A stretch of DNA of 42,541 nt from Candidatus Neomarinimicrobiota bacterium (lineage in GTDB: Bacteria; Fidelibacterota; UBA2242; B5-G15): the NCBI GenBank assembly GCA_017656425.1, contig JACDNV010000006.1:1-42541 (forward strand), written 5' to 3'. The position numbers and the translations under genes are program-made. Positions 7,945 to 17,301 of the stretch are shown here, piece after piece (position 1 is the first letter of the stretch; each line of letters opens with the position of its first letter). A model generated the notes under the pieces. It searched no databases. It was not told the origin of the DNA and worked only from the letters and a program-made list of their open reading frames with translations.

Positions 7945-8787
7945 TTACAAAATTCTCACAATATTTTTTGATACTTTTTCAAACAGTTCCATTACCCTTT
8001 TATCATGGCCAGGTATTATAAACTTGCTATTATTAACTAACCTCTTCATTCTTCTTAAATTCTCCACATATTCCTTTTTACAAAAACACAATGTTACAGA
8101 AGGATTATTCCCCCAATTGTAATAATACCAACAGGCATCTGAAGTAATGATCACGGATTCAATTTTACCAGTATGAATTCTAGTGAATACTCTGACATAT
8201 TGATTTTTAAAGGTATGTTTTTCGCCTGTAAAAACCCATATCCCGGGAATTATTTCAAGACTATCACCATCAATTAAATTTAGTCTATCATTCAGGTTTT
8301 CCTTTAAAATTTCAATAACATTACCTTTAATAAATACTAAATTATTTCCACCAGCCTGCCATGCATCACCGACAAAATAGTAATAATCTACTCTCTGCAT
8401 CCATAATTTTGCTTTTTTGAAAAGTTTTATACCACCTATATGATCCCAATAGGGGTGTGTTATAATTATGTCAGAAATATCGTTAGGACTTATACCAATT
8501 TCTAATAATGCACTATCCGGTCTGATATAATTCGCATAATATTTATTAACAGAAACTATTCTCCTGGTATAACCTGCATCAACAAGTATTTTCTTACCAT
8601 TTTCACCTACTAAAAGCCATATAAAAAAAGAAGTTTGAACACTATTCACCTCATTCCCACCATACGCAACTGTAACTGCTGATACTTTCTCATCAGTACC
8701 AGCAAATTCTATTGCATAAACACCGTAAAGATTCTGAGAATAAACACAAATACTGTAAGCTATTAATAAAAAAATTATTTTATTCAA
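7945..8787 (-). CDS. Exported metallo-beta-lactamase-fold hydrolase with altered metal motif
   Basis: MBL-fold protein of 280 residues with a short signal peptide (ends about CVYSQ). The start codon is TTG at 8787, 10 bases after the GH3 stop. Fold markers are LVDAGY (69-73), THPYWDHIGG (110-119), His191, Asp217 in TSDACW, and PGHD with His261. The canonical HxHxDH motif reads HPYWDH, so the second histidine (position 113) is tyrosine. One Zn1 ligand is therefore missing, while D115/H116 and the later ligands remain. The closest familiar group is the quorum-lactonase/lactonase-like MBLs. A lactone or ester linked to sugar breakdown is conceivable, but the substrate is unknown. It lies between the GH3 and CE1 genes in one operon. 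Confidence 0.78.
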   Translation of the reverse strand: MNKIIFLLIAYSICVYSQNLYGVYAIEFAGTDEKVSAVTVAYGGNEVNSVQTSFFIWLLVGENGKKILVDAGYTRRIVSVNKYYANYIRPDSALLEIGISPNDISDIIITHPYWDHIGGIKLFKKAKLWMQRVDYYYFVGDAWQAGGNNLVFIKGNVIEILKENLNDRLNLIDGDSLEIIPGIWVFTGEKHTFKNQYVRVFTRIHTGKIESVIITSDACWYYYNWGNNPSVTLCFCKKEYVENLRRMKRLVNNSKFIIPGHDKRVMELFEKVSKNIVRIL

Positions 8788-8797
8788 TTTTTTAAAT

Positions 8798-11311
8798 CTA
8801 CTCCATTATTATTTTTCTCCTTAGCCTGATATCATCTGATGAACTACCCACTAATACCTCAAATTCACCCGGTTCAACCATCCATTCATCAATATCTGGA
8901 TTATAGTAAGCAAAGGCATCTTTACCAAGGCTGAAAGCTACCCACTTTTCTTCACCCTTTTTTAAAAACACTTTTTCAAAACCTTTCAACTCCTTCACTG
9001 GTCTTGGCAATGTGGACTTCTTATCAGCTATGTAAAGCTGAATTATCTCTTTACCATTCCATTCCCCCATATTTTTAACCAATACCTTCGCAATTACATT
9101 TTCACCTATTTTATACCGTTTCTTATCAGTTTTTATCTTTTTGTAATCAAATTTAGTATAAGAAAGCCCAAATCCGAATGGAAACATCGGTCTTTTATCG
9201 CTCTTATCCCAATATCGATAACCAACAAATATTCCCTCTTTATAATAGACTCTTTTATCACCATCTTCATCAAAATAACTATTATAACATGGATTATCCT
9301 CTAATCTATATTCAAAAGATGCAGGTAACTTCCCTGAAGGATTTATAATTCCGAATATTGCTTCAGCAACCGCAATATTACCTTCCTGACCGGGATACCA
9401 TGCCATAATCAAAGCTTTTACATTATCAATCCAATTATTCATATCGACATTTCCACCTGCATTCAGCACAACGACACAGTTTTTATTTACTTCTGCAATC
9501 TCTTTAATTAGTTCGTCTTGCTTATAAGGCATTTCAAATGTTCTATCAAATCCTTCACTTTCGGTTTCTCTATTGAATCCTACAGACAAAATAACGAAAT
9601 CTGCATCTTCTGCAATTTTTTTGGCTTTAGTGAGATATTCCTCTGGACCATGCTCTACCTCGGATTTTTTAATCCCAAATCTTATTCTGGCATCTCCACC
9701 TCGCTGGTAGTACTCAATAACTATCTTATACTCTTCCCCCTTTTCTAGGAAACAATCATATTGAGCAGGTGTATCTGCCTGATCTCTCCAGTTCTCGATC
9801 ACCTCTTTATCATTTAAATAAACTCTATATCCATCATCCCCTGATACTCCCAGAATATGCCAACCCGATTCAGCAGGTATAAAGTAACAGGTATACCTGG
9901 CTGAATAATTCTCATCAGGGATATCTGGATCATCCCACATGTCGTTATTTATCAACTTTAATTTTTTATATGTTCTTCTGGCAATCGGTTCTCCCTTAAG
10001 TTCTATGTTACTAAAATACTCCGCAATTACTCCGCTGTTTTTCCTACCATTCAGATAATAGTAATAATTTACTGATTCAAATAAATCTTCTTCCCATCTC
10101 AATCTTGTGAATAAACCAACTTCATATGCTACCTCCACGTTATCTCCGGCAATTTTTTTTACCGCATCGAAAAGAGAAACAGGATGAAGAGGTTGAACAA
10201 ATGAACTACCGCCACCCCCAGACACGATAGGGTTACCATTTGGTCCAATAATGGCTATTTTTCTAATTTTATTTTTATCTACAGGTAGAAAATTTTTCTC
10301 ATTCTTCAATAAAACTATACCACCCCTCGCTACATCTATAGCCGTCTCCCTAATAAAACTACTATCAACTAAATAGTCCTTGCTTAAGTCAGGATTTTCA
10401 AAGAATCCAAATCGATTATATAGCGAAAGAATCCTCTTTACTTTTGTATTTATTAAATCTTCAATAATAATTCCCTGTTCTATAGCCGGTATCAGGGTTT
10501 CTTTATTCATCATTCTACCGGATGGCATCTCCAAATCAAGACCAGCTTTCGCACATTCAATACCGTCATAAGTTGATACCCAATCCGACATTACAATGCC
10601 ATCAAATCCCCACATATTTCTCAATACTTCTGTCAATAGATAATAATGTTGTGATGCGTGTATACCGTTAATGAGGTTATAAGAACTCATTATTGCACCG
10701 ACTTTACCTTCCTTTACTGCATATCGAAAAGCTGTTAAATATATTTCATGCAGAGTCCTTTCATCCATATCGGAAGAAACATTATGTCTATCATATTCCT
10801 GATTATTAGCAACAAAATGTTTTGCCGTGGCTACTACCCCTTCATCCTGCATCCCTTTTATATATGAGGCGGCTATTTTTCCAGCAAGGAAAGGATCTTC
10901 GCCAAGGTATTCAAAGTTTCTACCACAAAGCGGCATCCTGTATATATTCATACCTGGTCCAAGCATAATATGTACATTTTTAGCCCTTGCCTCCATAGCA
11001 ATAGCTTTTCCAACTCTGTATGCAAGTTCTTTATCCCAAGATGCTGCAAGACAAATGCTTGCTGGAAATGCAATTGCTTTCCCATAGTTCCTTACTCCGA
11101 CCGGTCCATCTGCCATATGTATCTCAGGAATACCACACTTTTTATATCCACGAATATTAAAATTCTCATACCCACCTATAATATCAATCTTTTCCTCAAG
11201 AGTCATTTGATCTAAAAGACTATCTACATTAACAGCCGGAGATTTAGAGAAAATTATAAAGCCAATGAAAAAAGCAATACTTATTAATCTGCAAATCTGA
11301 CGACATTTCAT
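8798..11311 (-). CDS. Secreted GH3 beta-glucosidase-type enzyme with PA14 insert
   Basis: Glycoside hydrolase family 3 enzyme, 837 residues, with an N-terminal signal/anchor helix (about 9-26). The (beta/alpha)8 domain (about 30-340) carries KHFVANNQE (164-172) and the nucleophile Asp243 in GIVMSDWVSTY. The second domain begins near 350 and is interrupted by a PA14 domain (about 425-550, GVIAEYFSN...WHILGVSGDDGYRVYL). It then continues with GFNRETESEGFDR, where the acid/base Glu is expected. A fibronectin-III-like domain closes the protein. PA14-containing GH3s mostly act on beta-gluco-oligosaccharides, with the insert shaping the active-site entrance. AAGGAG lies 8 bases before the ATG. It leads the operon with the MBL, esterase and methyltransferase genes. 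Confidence 0.93.
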   Translation of the reverse strand: MKCRQICRLISIAFFIGFIIFSKSPAVNVDSLLDQMTLEEKIDIIGGYENFNIRGYKKCGIPEIHMADGPVGVRNYGKAIAFPASICLAASWDKELAYRVGKAIAMEARAKNVHIMLGPGMNIYRMPLCGRNFEYLGEDPFLAGKIAASYIKGMQDEGVVATAKHFVANNQEYDRHNVSSDMDERTLHEIYLTAFRYAVKEGKVGAIMSSYNLINGIHASQHYYLLTEVLRNMWGFDGIVMSDWVSTYDGIECAKAGLDLEMPSGRMMNKETLIPAIEQGIIIEDLINTKVKRILSLYNRFGFFENPDLSKDYLVDSSFIRETAIDVARGGIVLLKNEKNFLPVDKNKIRKIAIIGPNGNPIVSGGGGSSFVQPLHPVSLFDAVKKIAGDNVEVAYEVGLFTRLRWEEDLFESVNYYYYLNGRKNSGVIAEYFSNIELKGEPIARRTYKKLKLINNDMWDDPDIPDENYSARYTCYFIPAESGWHILGVSGDDGYRVYLNDKEVIENWRDQADTPAQYDCFLEKGEEYKIVIEYYQRGGDARIRFGIKKSEVEHGPEEYLTKAKKIAEDADFVILSVGFNRETESEGFDRTFEMPYKQDELIKEIAEVNKNCVVVLNAGGNVDMNNWIDNVKALIMAWYPGQEGNIAVAEAIFGIINPSGKLPASFEYRLEDNPCYNSYFDEDGDKRVYYKEGIFVGYRYWDKSDKRPMFPFGFGLSYTKFDYKKIKTDKKRYKIGENVIAKVLVKNMGEWNGKEIIQLYIADKKSTLPRPVKELKGFEKVFLKKGEEKWVAFSLGKDAFAYYNPDIDEWMVEPGEFEVLVGSSSDDIRLRRKIIME

Positions 11312-11360
11312 CTTTTAACTCCTTATATTATCACTTGAATACTTTATCTCACTAAATGGA

Positions 11361-11389
11361 ATTTTAAAAAATGAAAACAAAAGTATCAA
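11361..11389 (-). promoter_or_regulatory. Candidate promoter of the GH3 operon
   Basis: On the minus strand TTGATA (11389-11384), a 17-base spacer and TAAAAT (11366-11361) lie about 50 bases before the GH3 ATG. The spacing is ideal, but the DNA is AT-rich. Confidence 0.4.
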
Positions 11390-11456
11390 TAAAAATACAA
11401 TTTTAAATATTTGCTCTATATTTTTTACAATCTTAGAAGAATTGTAAATAATCAAA

Positions 11457-11627
11457 TTATCTTACTTTCGGTTCTGGAAAACTACAATATTTTTGGGGCA
11501 TCTCTGCAAAACTTATAATAATTCGACCAATAACCAACCCTAGGTCAAATGTATAAATTCTCAACCTTGGTATCCAGTCTTTCCTGTTTTTTACTGAATC
11601 TTCCTTAAACCCCCAATTCCCATAATA
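11457..11627 (-). other. 56-codon open frame without start codon, downstream of GH130
   Basis: The gap between GH3 and GH130 (11312-11638) contains an uninterrupted minus-strand frame beginning just after the GH130 stop. It reads YYGNWGFKEDSVKNRK... and ends ...KYCSFPEPKVR before TAA. It has no ATG; an internal TTG near residue 22 is the only usable start. The amino-acid mix (Trp, Cys, Pro, balanced charge) looks more coding-like than the surrounding DNA. It may be the broken end of a lost gene or a small protein from a rare start. No family is recognised. The rest of the gap holds the GH3 promoter. Confidence 0.3.
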
Positions 11628-11638
11628 TTATATGCGAC

Positions 11639-12823
11639 TTATTCCTTCATCAATTCCAAATTTTTCTCTATTAGCTGGATCCTTTGTCTTAAACATTCAT
11701 TTGATCTCAATCCGTCTGGAGGCGTATTTTTTGCATAATCAAGAAGTTTTTCAACAGTGGTAGTAGCAACATGTAGGCGTGTATCACTCGAACCATAATA
11801 AATATATATAGTTCCATCATCATCCGCTATCCATCCATTACAGAAAACTACATTTGACACATCACCTACTCTTTCTTCATCCGTCGGCGCTATCAGGTAG
11901 CCACCAGGTTTATAGATTACTTTCGTCGGATCATCAAGAGATGTAACATAAAGATAGAGAACATATCTCATACCAGCTGCTGTATTTCTTACACCATGAG
12001 GTAGGTGTAACCATCCTTCAGGAGTCTTTATCGGAGGTGGCCCCTCACCATTTTTGAGTTCTTTAATCGTATGATACTCTCTTCTTTCAATAATTACTTC
12101 TTCTTTTATAACAGGATTCTCTATATCATCTACAAATCCGAATCCTATACCACCACCTCTCCCAGCTTCTATAAAATCATCTTGAGGTCTGGTATAGAAT
12201 GCATATTTACCGTTTATAAATTCTGGGTGTAATACTGCGTTTCTTTGTTGTTTTGAAGGCGTCTTTAAATCTGGCAGTCTCTCCCAGTTTCTCAAGTCTT
12301 TCGTCCTGAGTATCCCGGCTTGTGCTTCTGCTTTTGTAGTATCCCATTCAGGAGCATCAGGATCCCTTCTCTCAGTACAGAATACCCCATATATCCACCC
12401 ATCTTCATGCTTTGTGAGTCTTATATCATAAACATTAACATCGGGCCTATCAAACTCGGGAATTATTACTGGATAGTCCCAAAATCTGAATCCATCGATC
12501 CCGCTTTCACTCTCAGCTATTGCAAAGAATGACTTTCTATCCACTCCTTCAACTCTCACCATTAGATAATATTTATCACCCAGTTTAATTGCTCCCGCAT
12601 TAAACGTAGAATTAACACCCATTCTTTCCATTAAATGCGGGTTAGTTTGATAGTTCAAATCATATTTCCAAAATGGTGGTATGTGATCTCTTGTCAATAC
12701 AGGATAAATATACCTATCGTATATACCGTTATAGAACTCGCTCTTTTTATTCTTTCGAGTAATTATCTCTTCATATTCATTAAAAATTTCTTTTAGCCTT
12801 TTATTAAACTCTTCCCTACTCAC
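11639..12823 (-). CDS. GH130 4-O-beta-mannosyl-glucose phosphorylase
   Basis: Cytoplasmic phosphorylase of 394 residues, family GH130 subfamily 1-like. It converts beta-1,4-mannosyl-glucose plus phosphate to alpha-mannose-1-phosphate plus glucose. Visible family blocks are [35 protein letters not shown] and VNVYDIRLT, whose Asp (about 133) matches the catalytic acid. The blocks [38 protein letters not shown] and [14 protein letters not shown] follow. The frame allows ATG at 12838, but that ATG abuts a purine-rich site. The GTG at 12823 has GGAGGA seven bases upstream and overlaps the epimerase stop as GTGA, so I take it. Coupling to the 2-epimerase fits the known mannobiose pathway (mannobiose to mannosyl-glucose, then phosphorolysis). 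Confidence 0.93.
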   Translation of the reverse strand: MSREEFNKRLKEIFNEYEEIITRKNKKSEFYNGIYDRYIYPVLTRDHIPPFWKYDLNYQTNPHLMERMGVNSTFNAGAIKLGDKYYLMVRVEGVDRKSFFAIAESESGIDGFRFWDYPVIIPEFDRPDVNVYDIRLTKHEDGWIYGVFCTERRDPDAPEWDTTKAEAQAGILRTKDLRNWERLPDLKTPSKQQRNAVLHPEFINGKYAFYTRPQDDFIEAGRGGGIGFGFVDDIENPVIKEEVIIERREYHTIKELKNGEGPPPIKTPEGWLHLPHGVRNTAAGMRYVLYLYVTSLDDPTKVIYKPGGYLIAPTDEERVGDVSNVVFCNGWIADDDGTIYIYYGSSDTRLHVATTTVEKLLDYAKNTPPDGLRSNECLRQRIQLIEKNLELMKE

Positions 12824-14037
12824 TTTGGATTCCTCCATTCCCTCAAAATTTTATCAACTCTTAATATAATATTCACACAAGCCCTAACATTGTGATAAGG
12901 TCCTTTCCACTCTTCCACTTTAAGCTTCTTGAGATTTGGCTTTCCATCCTTTGAAACTTCATAAAACCACTCTCCATAATTCCAATCAACTAAAAAACTT
13001 TCAATGAAATCCCATGCAAGCAAAGCCTTCTCAAGATACCTATTATCTCCTGTCAACTGATACGCATTTATAAGGCCTACAACTGCCTCAGCCTGTGTCC
13101 ACCACTCAACATCATCTTCTAACTCTCCCGTTTCCCTCTGTTCTCTATAAATTGAATTCCTCTCATTGAATGCACTATTTAAAGTGGTTTCTGCAAGTTT
13201 TAGTGAAATTTTCCTCAGGTTTTCATACACTTCAGAGCCCAGCACTCCCATAGCTTCCGTCAATAACCAGCTGCATTCAATATCGTGACCAAATGATATA
13301 TTATTGGATTTTAAATCCCACTTCGAATCAAAAAATAACCCAAGATGTCCTGAGGGCAAAATAATATATCTTTGAAGTAATTCTAAAATATTAATTAGTC
13401 GACTTTTAACACTCTTCGCCCTGGTAACCCTATATAGATTAGTATACGCCTCCATCATATGTAGATGTGAATTCATAGACTTTTCTGCTTCCATATCCCT
13501 GTCACTTATACGCATCTCAGCAGGTTTTGACCAGTCACGATTAAAGGTTTCAAAATAACCATTATCTGCCACATCAAGGAATTTCTCCTCAATTAATGAA
13601 TAAAAATTATTTATCAGTTCCAGTAGTTTATCATTACCTTTGATCTCATAGTACTCACTTAATGCATAAATCAGAAAAGCATGCCCATATATTTTCTTTG
13701 CTTCGACATTAGGTCTACCATACTTATCTAAAATCCAGTATGCACCACCATATTCTCTATCAATAAAATTTCCCACTAAATAATTATAAGCGGTATCGGC
13801 CAGATTTTGATATTTGTCTTCTTTATACATTTTATATAAATAAGAAAATGCCCATAAAATTCTCGTATATAAAATCAAACTTATTCTTGCATCCCGTATA
13901 GGATTGCCAAAATTATCTACAGCACCGTAAAATCTATTATTATCTTTATCAAAACATTTTTCAATCCAGAAAGGTAAAATATTTTCAAATAATACCTTTT
14001 CAGCTCCCTCTTTTAGTCGACTCATCTGGTTATTCAT
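12820..14037 (-). CDS. AGE-family disaccharide 2-epimerase (cellobiose/mannobiose 2-epimerase)
   Basis: (alpha/alpha)6-barrel epimerase of 405 residues without a signal peptide, hence cytoplasmic. It epimerises the reducing-end sugar of beta-1,4-linked disaccharides at C2. Family motifs are [57 protein letters not shown] (catalytic His/Glu), [10 protein letters not shown], and [10 protein letters not shown] near the end (catalytic His). The frame could start at 14082, but the ATG at 14037 overlaps the GH5 stop by 8 bases (ATGAATAA), with GGGAGGG 12 bases upstream. It is placed between a mannanase and GH130 mannosylglucose phosphorylase, so mannobiose to mannosyl-glucose is the likely reaction. 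Confidence 0.92.
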   Translation of the reverse strand: MNNQMSRLKEGAEKVLFENILPFWIEKCFDKDNNRFYGAVDNFGNPIRDARISLILYTRILWAFSYLYKMYKEDKYQNLADTAYNYLVGNFIDREYGGAYWILDKYGRPNVEAKKIYGHAFLIYALSEYYEIKGNDKLLELINNFYSLIEEKFLDVADNGYFETFNRDWSKPAEMRISDRDMEAEKSMNSHLHMMEAYTNLYRVTRAKSVKSRLINILELLQRYIILPSGHLGLFFDSKWDLKSNNISFGHDIECSWLLTEAMGVLGSEVYENLRKISLKLAETTLNSAFNERNSIYREQRETGELEDDVEWWTQAEAVVGLINAYQLTGDNRYLEKALLAWDFIESFLVDWNYGEWFYEVSKDGKPNLKKLKVEEWKGPYHNVRACVNIILRVDKILREWRNPK

Positions 14038-15865
14038 ACTCAATTTCAACCCTCCCGATCTGGCAATCTGTCCTTGCCTCAATACATAAAAATGAAAAGC
14101 TATCGTTTAAACTATTGGATATAATATATGGCACACAATATTTGTAATCGAGTTTACCTGCAAAAAAATCAATTATATCAAAGTTACATTTATTGTAATT
14201 TTTTCCATCCTTCGATAAACTCAAAATGACAGGAATTTTTATAGGTTTTTCTGTAAAGGCAATAATCTTGAAACTCTTAATATTACCAGGAAAACCATAT
14301 ACAATCTCTTCTCCCTTTTCGAGTCTAAACCGATGGAAATCCTCTTTATATCTCCTCGCATCATCACTTACAATTTTTACCTTCGATGACTTAAAAAACA
14401 TCTTCCCATAACTATCGCAATTATCAATTAGAAATTTTGACTTTACACAAATGGGACCTACAGTGTTAGAATATTCCGATTCACCCCATTGATTAATTGC
14501 TTTTATCCTATAGTAGTAAGATTTTCCTACCTCAACAGTTTCATCTGTAAACTGTGGGTAATAAGGTATTGAGGCATCATCAATATTAAAAGCCACAACC
14601 TCCCAGTTATCTTTATTTTCCTCCCTTCTTTCTATCACATAATATTTTGCTCCGGCACTACCCTGCCAGTTTATAAACGCGGGATGATCAAAATGCAATA
14701 GTTTTGGTTTATTAGGTCGACTTTTAACACCCTCATCCAAACCATTTATAGAGATCATATATTTTGCAAAAGTATTTAATATACCAATTTCATTATATAA
14801 ATTGCCCGAGTGGAAACCTGGCCAGTGATAAGCTTTATACAAGCCTCCTCCGCCTGGTTCACTATGCCAGTAAAATCCACCGTCCCTATTATGGAATCTC
14901 AAACTCCATAACAACGAACCAGAAACGTTTTTATTATCCGACAAATAATCCATTAATAATTTTATTGCTGAGGTACTAACAAATCCAAATTCACCAATAT
15001 AATATGGTTTTCTCCCATTTATCAATTTCACATTATTTCTAATGTGATCTATCATATCAATTGGATTTGGTTCATAATGATGTGTTGACAAAATGTCGAT
15101 ATACGGACTGTTTATTACATCATCTTTTATAAAAAATGTCTGCCTGCCATCATTCACAAGATGGTTAGAATCTATAGACTTTACAAAACTTGCCATTTCC
15201 TCAATCCACTCAATTGGTGCATTCCAGATTTCATTTGCCAGTTCCCACGCCAAAATCGCTTTATCCTCTTTGTAGATCGTTCCAGTAATTGTATTTTTTC
15301 TATTTAAAATAAATCCTATAGTCCTTTTAAAATCTGCTTTTATTTCAGGATCAGTCCAGAATTCATCCCCTCTCTTACCTCTAAACCTCGTATAATCTTC
15401 CTTCCCACCCATCCATTTCCAGTTATCAACAAAAGGAATGATCAATCTTACTCCAACCTCGTTGGCTATTGCCAGGACAGTGTCAAGAACCAGAAATGCT
15501 TCTTCATTAAAAATCCCCGGACCAACAACATGCTTAGGAGTATTTTTTAAATCTACATTTCTTCTTACTGTAATTGCATAGGTACGCGCTACATTCCCTC
15601 CCATCAATCTAATTGTCGATAAAGCATCCTTAATCTCATAAAAATTTGGCAATCTCCAGGCATTGGGATTATCAATCTGCATATTGTCTTCAATCATTAG
15701 TAAATTTGGAATATTAAATGAGACAAAACGAAACTCTCTTTTACCATCATAGAGCTTACCATCTTTTACATAAATGAAATCATCAAATACACTTTCCTCA
15801 GCATATAGCTTATAATAAAATAAAATTAAAGATAACGATAGAATCACATATTTTTTAAATAACAT
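14030..15865 (-). CDS. Secreted GH5-family endo-beta-mannanase-like enzyme with Fn3 and C-terminal beta-sandwich
   Basis: Secreted glycoside hydrolase, 611 residues. It has a signal peptide (to about residue 22), a GH5/clan-A barrel (about 30-380), a fibronectin-III-like domain (about 390-480) and a final beta-sandwich (about 485-611) of unknown role. The acid/base is Glu212 in AWELANEIWN and the nucleophile is Glu292 in YYIGEFGF. LSTHHYEPNP, a WxxRFHNRDGGFYWHSE substrate strand and the general layout resemble eukaryote-like GH5_7 mannanases. First gene of the GH5-epimerase-GH130 operon. It has no evident Shine-Dalgarno site. The promoter and a palindromic operator lie immediately upstream. 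Confidence 0.85.
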   Translation of the reverse strand: MLFKKYVILSLSLILFYYKLYAEESVFDDFIYVKDGKLYDGKREFRFVSFNIPNLLMIEDNMQIDNPNAWRLPNFYEIKDALSTIRLMGGNVARTYAITVRRNVDLKNTPKHVVGPGIFNEEAFLVLDTVLAIANEVGVRLIIPFVDNWKWMGGKEDYTRFRGKRGDEFWTDPEIKADFKRTIGFILNRKNTITGTIYKEDKAILAWELANEIWNAPIEWIEEMASFVKSIDSNHLVNDGRQTFFIKDDVINSPYIDILSTHHYEPNPIDMIDHIRNNVKLINGRKPYYIGEFGFVSTSAIKLLMDYLSDNKNVSGSLLWSLRFHNRDGGFYWHSEPGGGGLYKAYHWPGFHSGNLYNEIGILNTFAKYMISINGLDEGVKSRPNKPKLLHFDHPAFINWQGSAGAKYYVIERREENKDNWEVVAFNIDDASIPYYPQFTDETVEVGKSYYYRIKAINQWGESEYSNTVGPICVKSKFLIDNCDSYGKMFFKSSKVKIVSDDARRYKEDFHRFRLEKGEEIVYGFPGNIKSFKIIAFTEKPIKIPVILSLSKDGKNYNKCNFDIIDFFAGKLDYKYCVPYIISNSLNDSFSFLCIEARTDCQIGRVEIEYE

Positions 15866-15902
15866 TACTAAACAATTCTGAGCATTACCGAACTAACATT
15901 TC

Positions 15903-15935
15903 AAATATTTTCGTAAAAAAACGAAATATTTCGAA
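15903..15935. promoter_or_regulatory. Candidate LacI-family operator at divergent GH5/GH5 region
   Basis: A perfect 12-bp palindrome CGAAATATTTCG (15922-15933) is joined to TTTCGT-N6-ACGAAA (15909-15926). The block lies immediately downstream of the minus-strand -10 element (15944-15939), the standard place for a repressor. Related motifs lie at the lacI and TonB-receptor promoters. Confidence 0.5.
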
Positions 15936-15938
15936 CTA

Positions 15939-15967
15939 AATATAAGCATAGTATAAACTTTTTTCAA
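15939..15967 (-). promoter_or_regulatory. Promoter of the GH5-epimerase-GH130 operon
   Basis: Minus strand TTGAAA (15967-15962), a 17-base spacer, TATATT (15944-15939), about 75 bases before the GH5 ATG. The operator-like palindrome covers the expected start site. Confidence 0.5.
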
Positions 15968-16070
15968 TAACATTTTCCGACAATAATTAATTTAAATATC
16001 AATTCGAGCAATTCAGCACTGATATAAAATCTTTTCAGGCATCATAAAATTAAAATACGCCCTGATTTTT

Positions 16071-16130
16071 ACGAAAATAGCGAAATTTATAGAAATATTT
16101 ATTGCTTGTTTGAACTTGTTTCATTATAAT
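16071..16130 (+). promoter_or_regulatory. Promoter of the Tat-GH5 gene with upstream CGAAA motifs
   Basis: TTGCTT (16102-16107), a 17-base spacer and TATAAT (16125-16130) lie 42 bases before the ATG. Two CGAAA half-sites (ACGAAAAT at 16071-16078, CGAAAT at 16081-16086) lie upstream of the -35 with about ten-base spacing. They are possible regulator contacts shared with the lacI promoter. Confidence 0.45.
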
Positions 16131-16171
16131 TCATAAGTTTAAATTCAATATTTCTATTAAACAGAGGTAAT

Positions 16172-17275
16172 ATGAAAAGGCGTGATTTTTTAAAAAGTGC
16201 AATAATAATTAGCCTCGTTAGTTCTTCTGGAGTATCTCTTCTCTCCTCACTAAAAAAACAAACAAAAAAGATTACAATACCAAAGTACTATGGATTTAAC
16301 TTACTGGAAAAATTCACAAATTATGGTGGGAGAAAAAAATTTGAAGAGAAGGATTTCGAAATAATGGCTGAGCTGGGATTCAACTTTGCAAGGATACCAA
16401 TGTCCTATTGGTGCTGGTCATCTCCGGATAACTGGTATCAGATTGACGAGAAAATTCTAGAAGATATTGATGAGTGTATTGAGTTTGGAAAACAATATGG
16501 AATCCACATTAATCTAAATATGCATCGAATCCCGGGTTATTGCATCAATGGAAGAGACAACGAGCCAATGGATTTATTTGATGATACCAAAGAAAATATG
16601 CAGAAAGCTCTCGACGCAGCAATTTATCACTGGAAAATATTTGCAAAAAGATACAAGGATATACCTAACAGAATATTAAGCTTCGATTTGATAAATGAAC
16701 CACCACATATGAAAAATGAAAGCAGATATATAGAAGTCGTAAAAGCACTTGTCAAAGGAATAAGAGAGGAAAGTCCTGATAGATTGATTTTTGCCGATGG
16801 AATTAATGTCGGTAGAACCCCCGTGTTTGGTATTGTTGACCTGGGTCTCGTTCAAAGCACACGTGGATATGATCCGATGAGTTTAACTCATTATAAAGCA
16901 ACGTGGGTTCCACCAGAGGCATTTCAAACAAAATCTCCTCCAACCTGGCCATTAAAAGCAGATAACGGAGAAATCTGGAATAAAGAAACCCTGAGAAAAA
17001 AATTAATTGATCCATGGAAACCGATAATGAAAAAAGGTGTCCCGGTTCATGTTGGTGAATGGGGTTGCTATAATAAAACCCCGCATGAGGTTTGTTTAAA
17101 GTGGATGAAAGATATTCTTTCTCTATGGAAAGAAGTAAACTGGGGATTTGCATTATGGAATCTAAGAGGAGCTTTCGGAATTTTCAATAGCAACAGACCG
17201 GATGTAAAATATGAAAACTATAAAGGATGGAAACTTGATAGGAAAATGCTCGAATTAATAAAGGAATATATGTAA
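16172..17275 (+). CDS. Tat-exported GH5 cellulase/mannanase-like hydrolase
   Basis: GH5 enzyme of 367 residues with a twin-arginine leader (MKRRDFLKSAIIISL). The leader implies export after folding, common for periplasmic enzymes in this superphylum. Barrel landmarks are FARIPMSYW (72-80), HINLNMHRIPGY (112-123), FDLINEPP with acid/base Glu176, and VHVGEWGCY with nucleophile Glu296. The ALWNLRGAFG segment has the conserved Trp. It is a single-domain enzyme, resembling GH5 members active on beta-glucan, glucomannan or oligosaccharides. The exact specificity cannot be read. AGAGGT precedes the ATG by 5 bases. It is followed after 26 bases by the RraA-like gene, so the two are probably co-transcribed. 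Confidence 0.88.
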   Translation: MKRRDFLKSAIIISLVSSSGVSLLSSLKKQTKKITIPKYYGFNLLEKFTNYGGRKKFEEKDFEIMAELGFNFARIPMSYWCWSSPDNWYQIDEKILEDIDECIEFGKQYGIHINLNMHRIPGYCINGRDNEPMDLFDDTKENMQKALDAAIYHWKIFAKRYKDIPNRILSFDLINEPPHMKNESRYIEVVKALVKGIREESPDRLIFADGINVGRTPVFGIVDLGLVQSTRGYDPMSLTHYKATWVPPEAFQTKSPPTWPLKADNGEIWNKETLRKKLIDPWKPIMKKGVPVHVGEWGCYNKTPHEVCLKWMKDILSLWKEVNWGFALWNLRGAFGIFNSNRPDVKYENYKGWKLDRKMLELIKEYM

Positions 17276-17301
17276 AAACTTTTTCAGCGGGAGGTATAAT
17301 T

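Noticed and set aside
10827-11087. Plus-strand frames opposite GH3 and other large genes
   Set aside because: They are antisense to clear, motif-bearing genes, lack ribosome sites and have no protein-like features.
13398-14730. 15-base identical word GTCGACTTTTAACAC at 13398-13412 and 14716-14730
   Set aside because: It encodes parts of VKSR peptides in two unrelated proteins with no flanking similarity. Probably chance, or at most a weak repeat.
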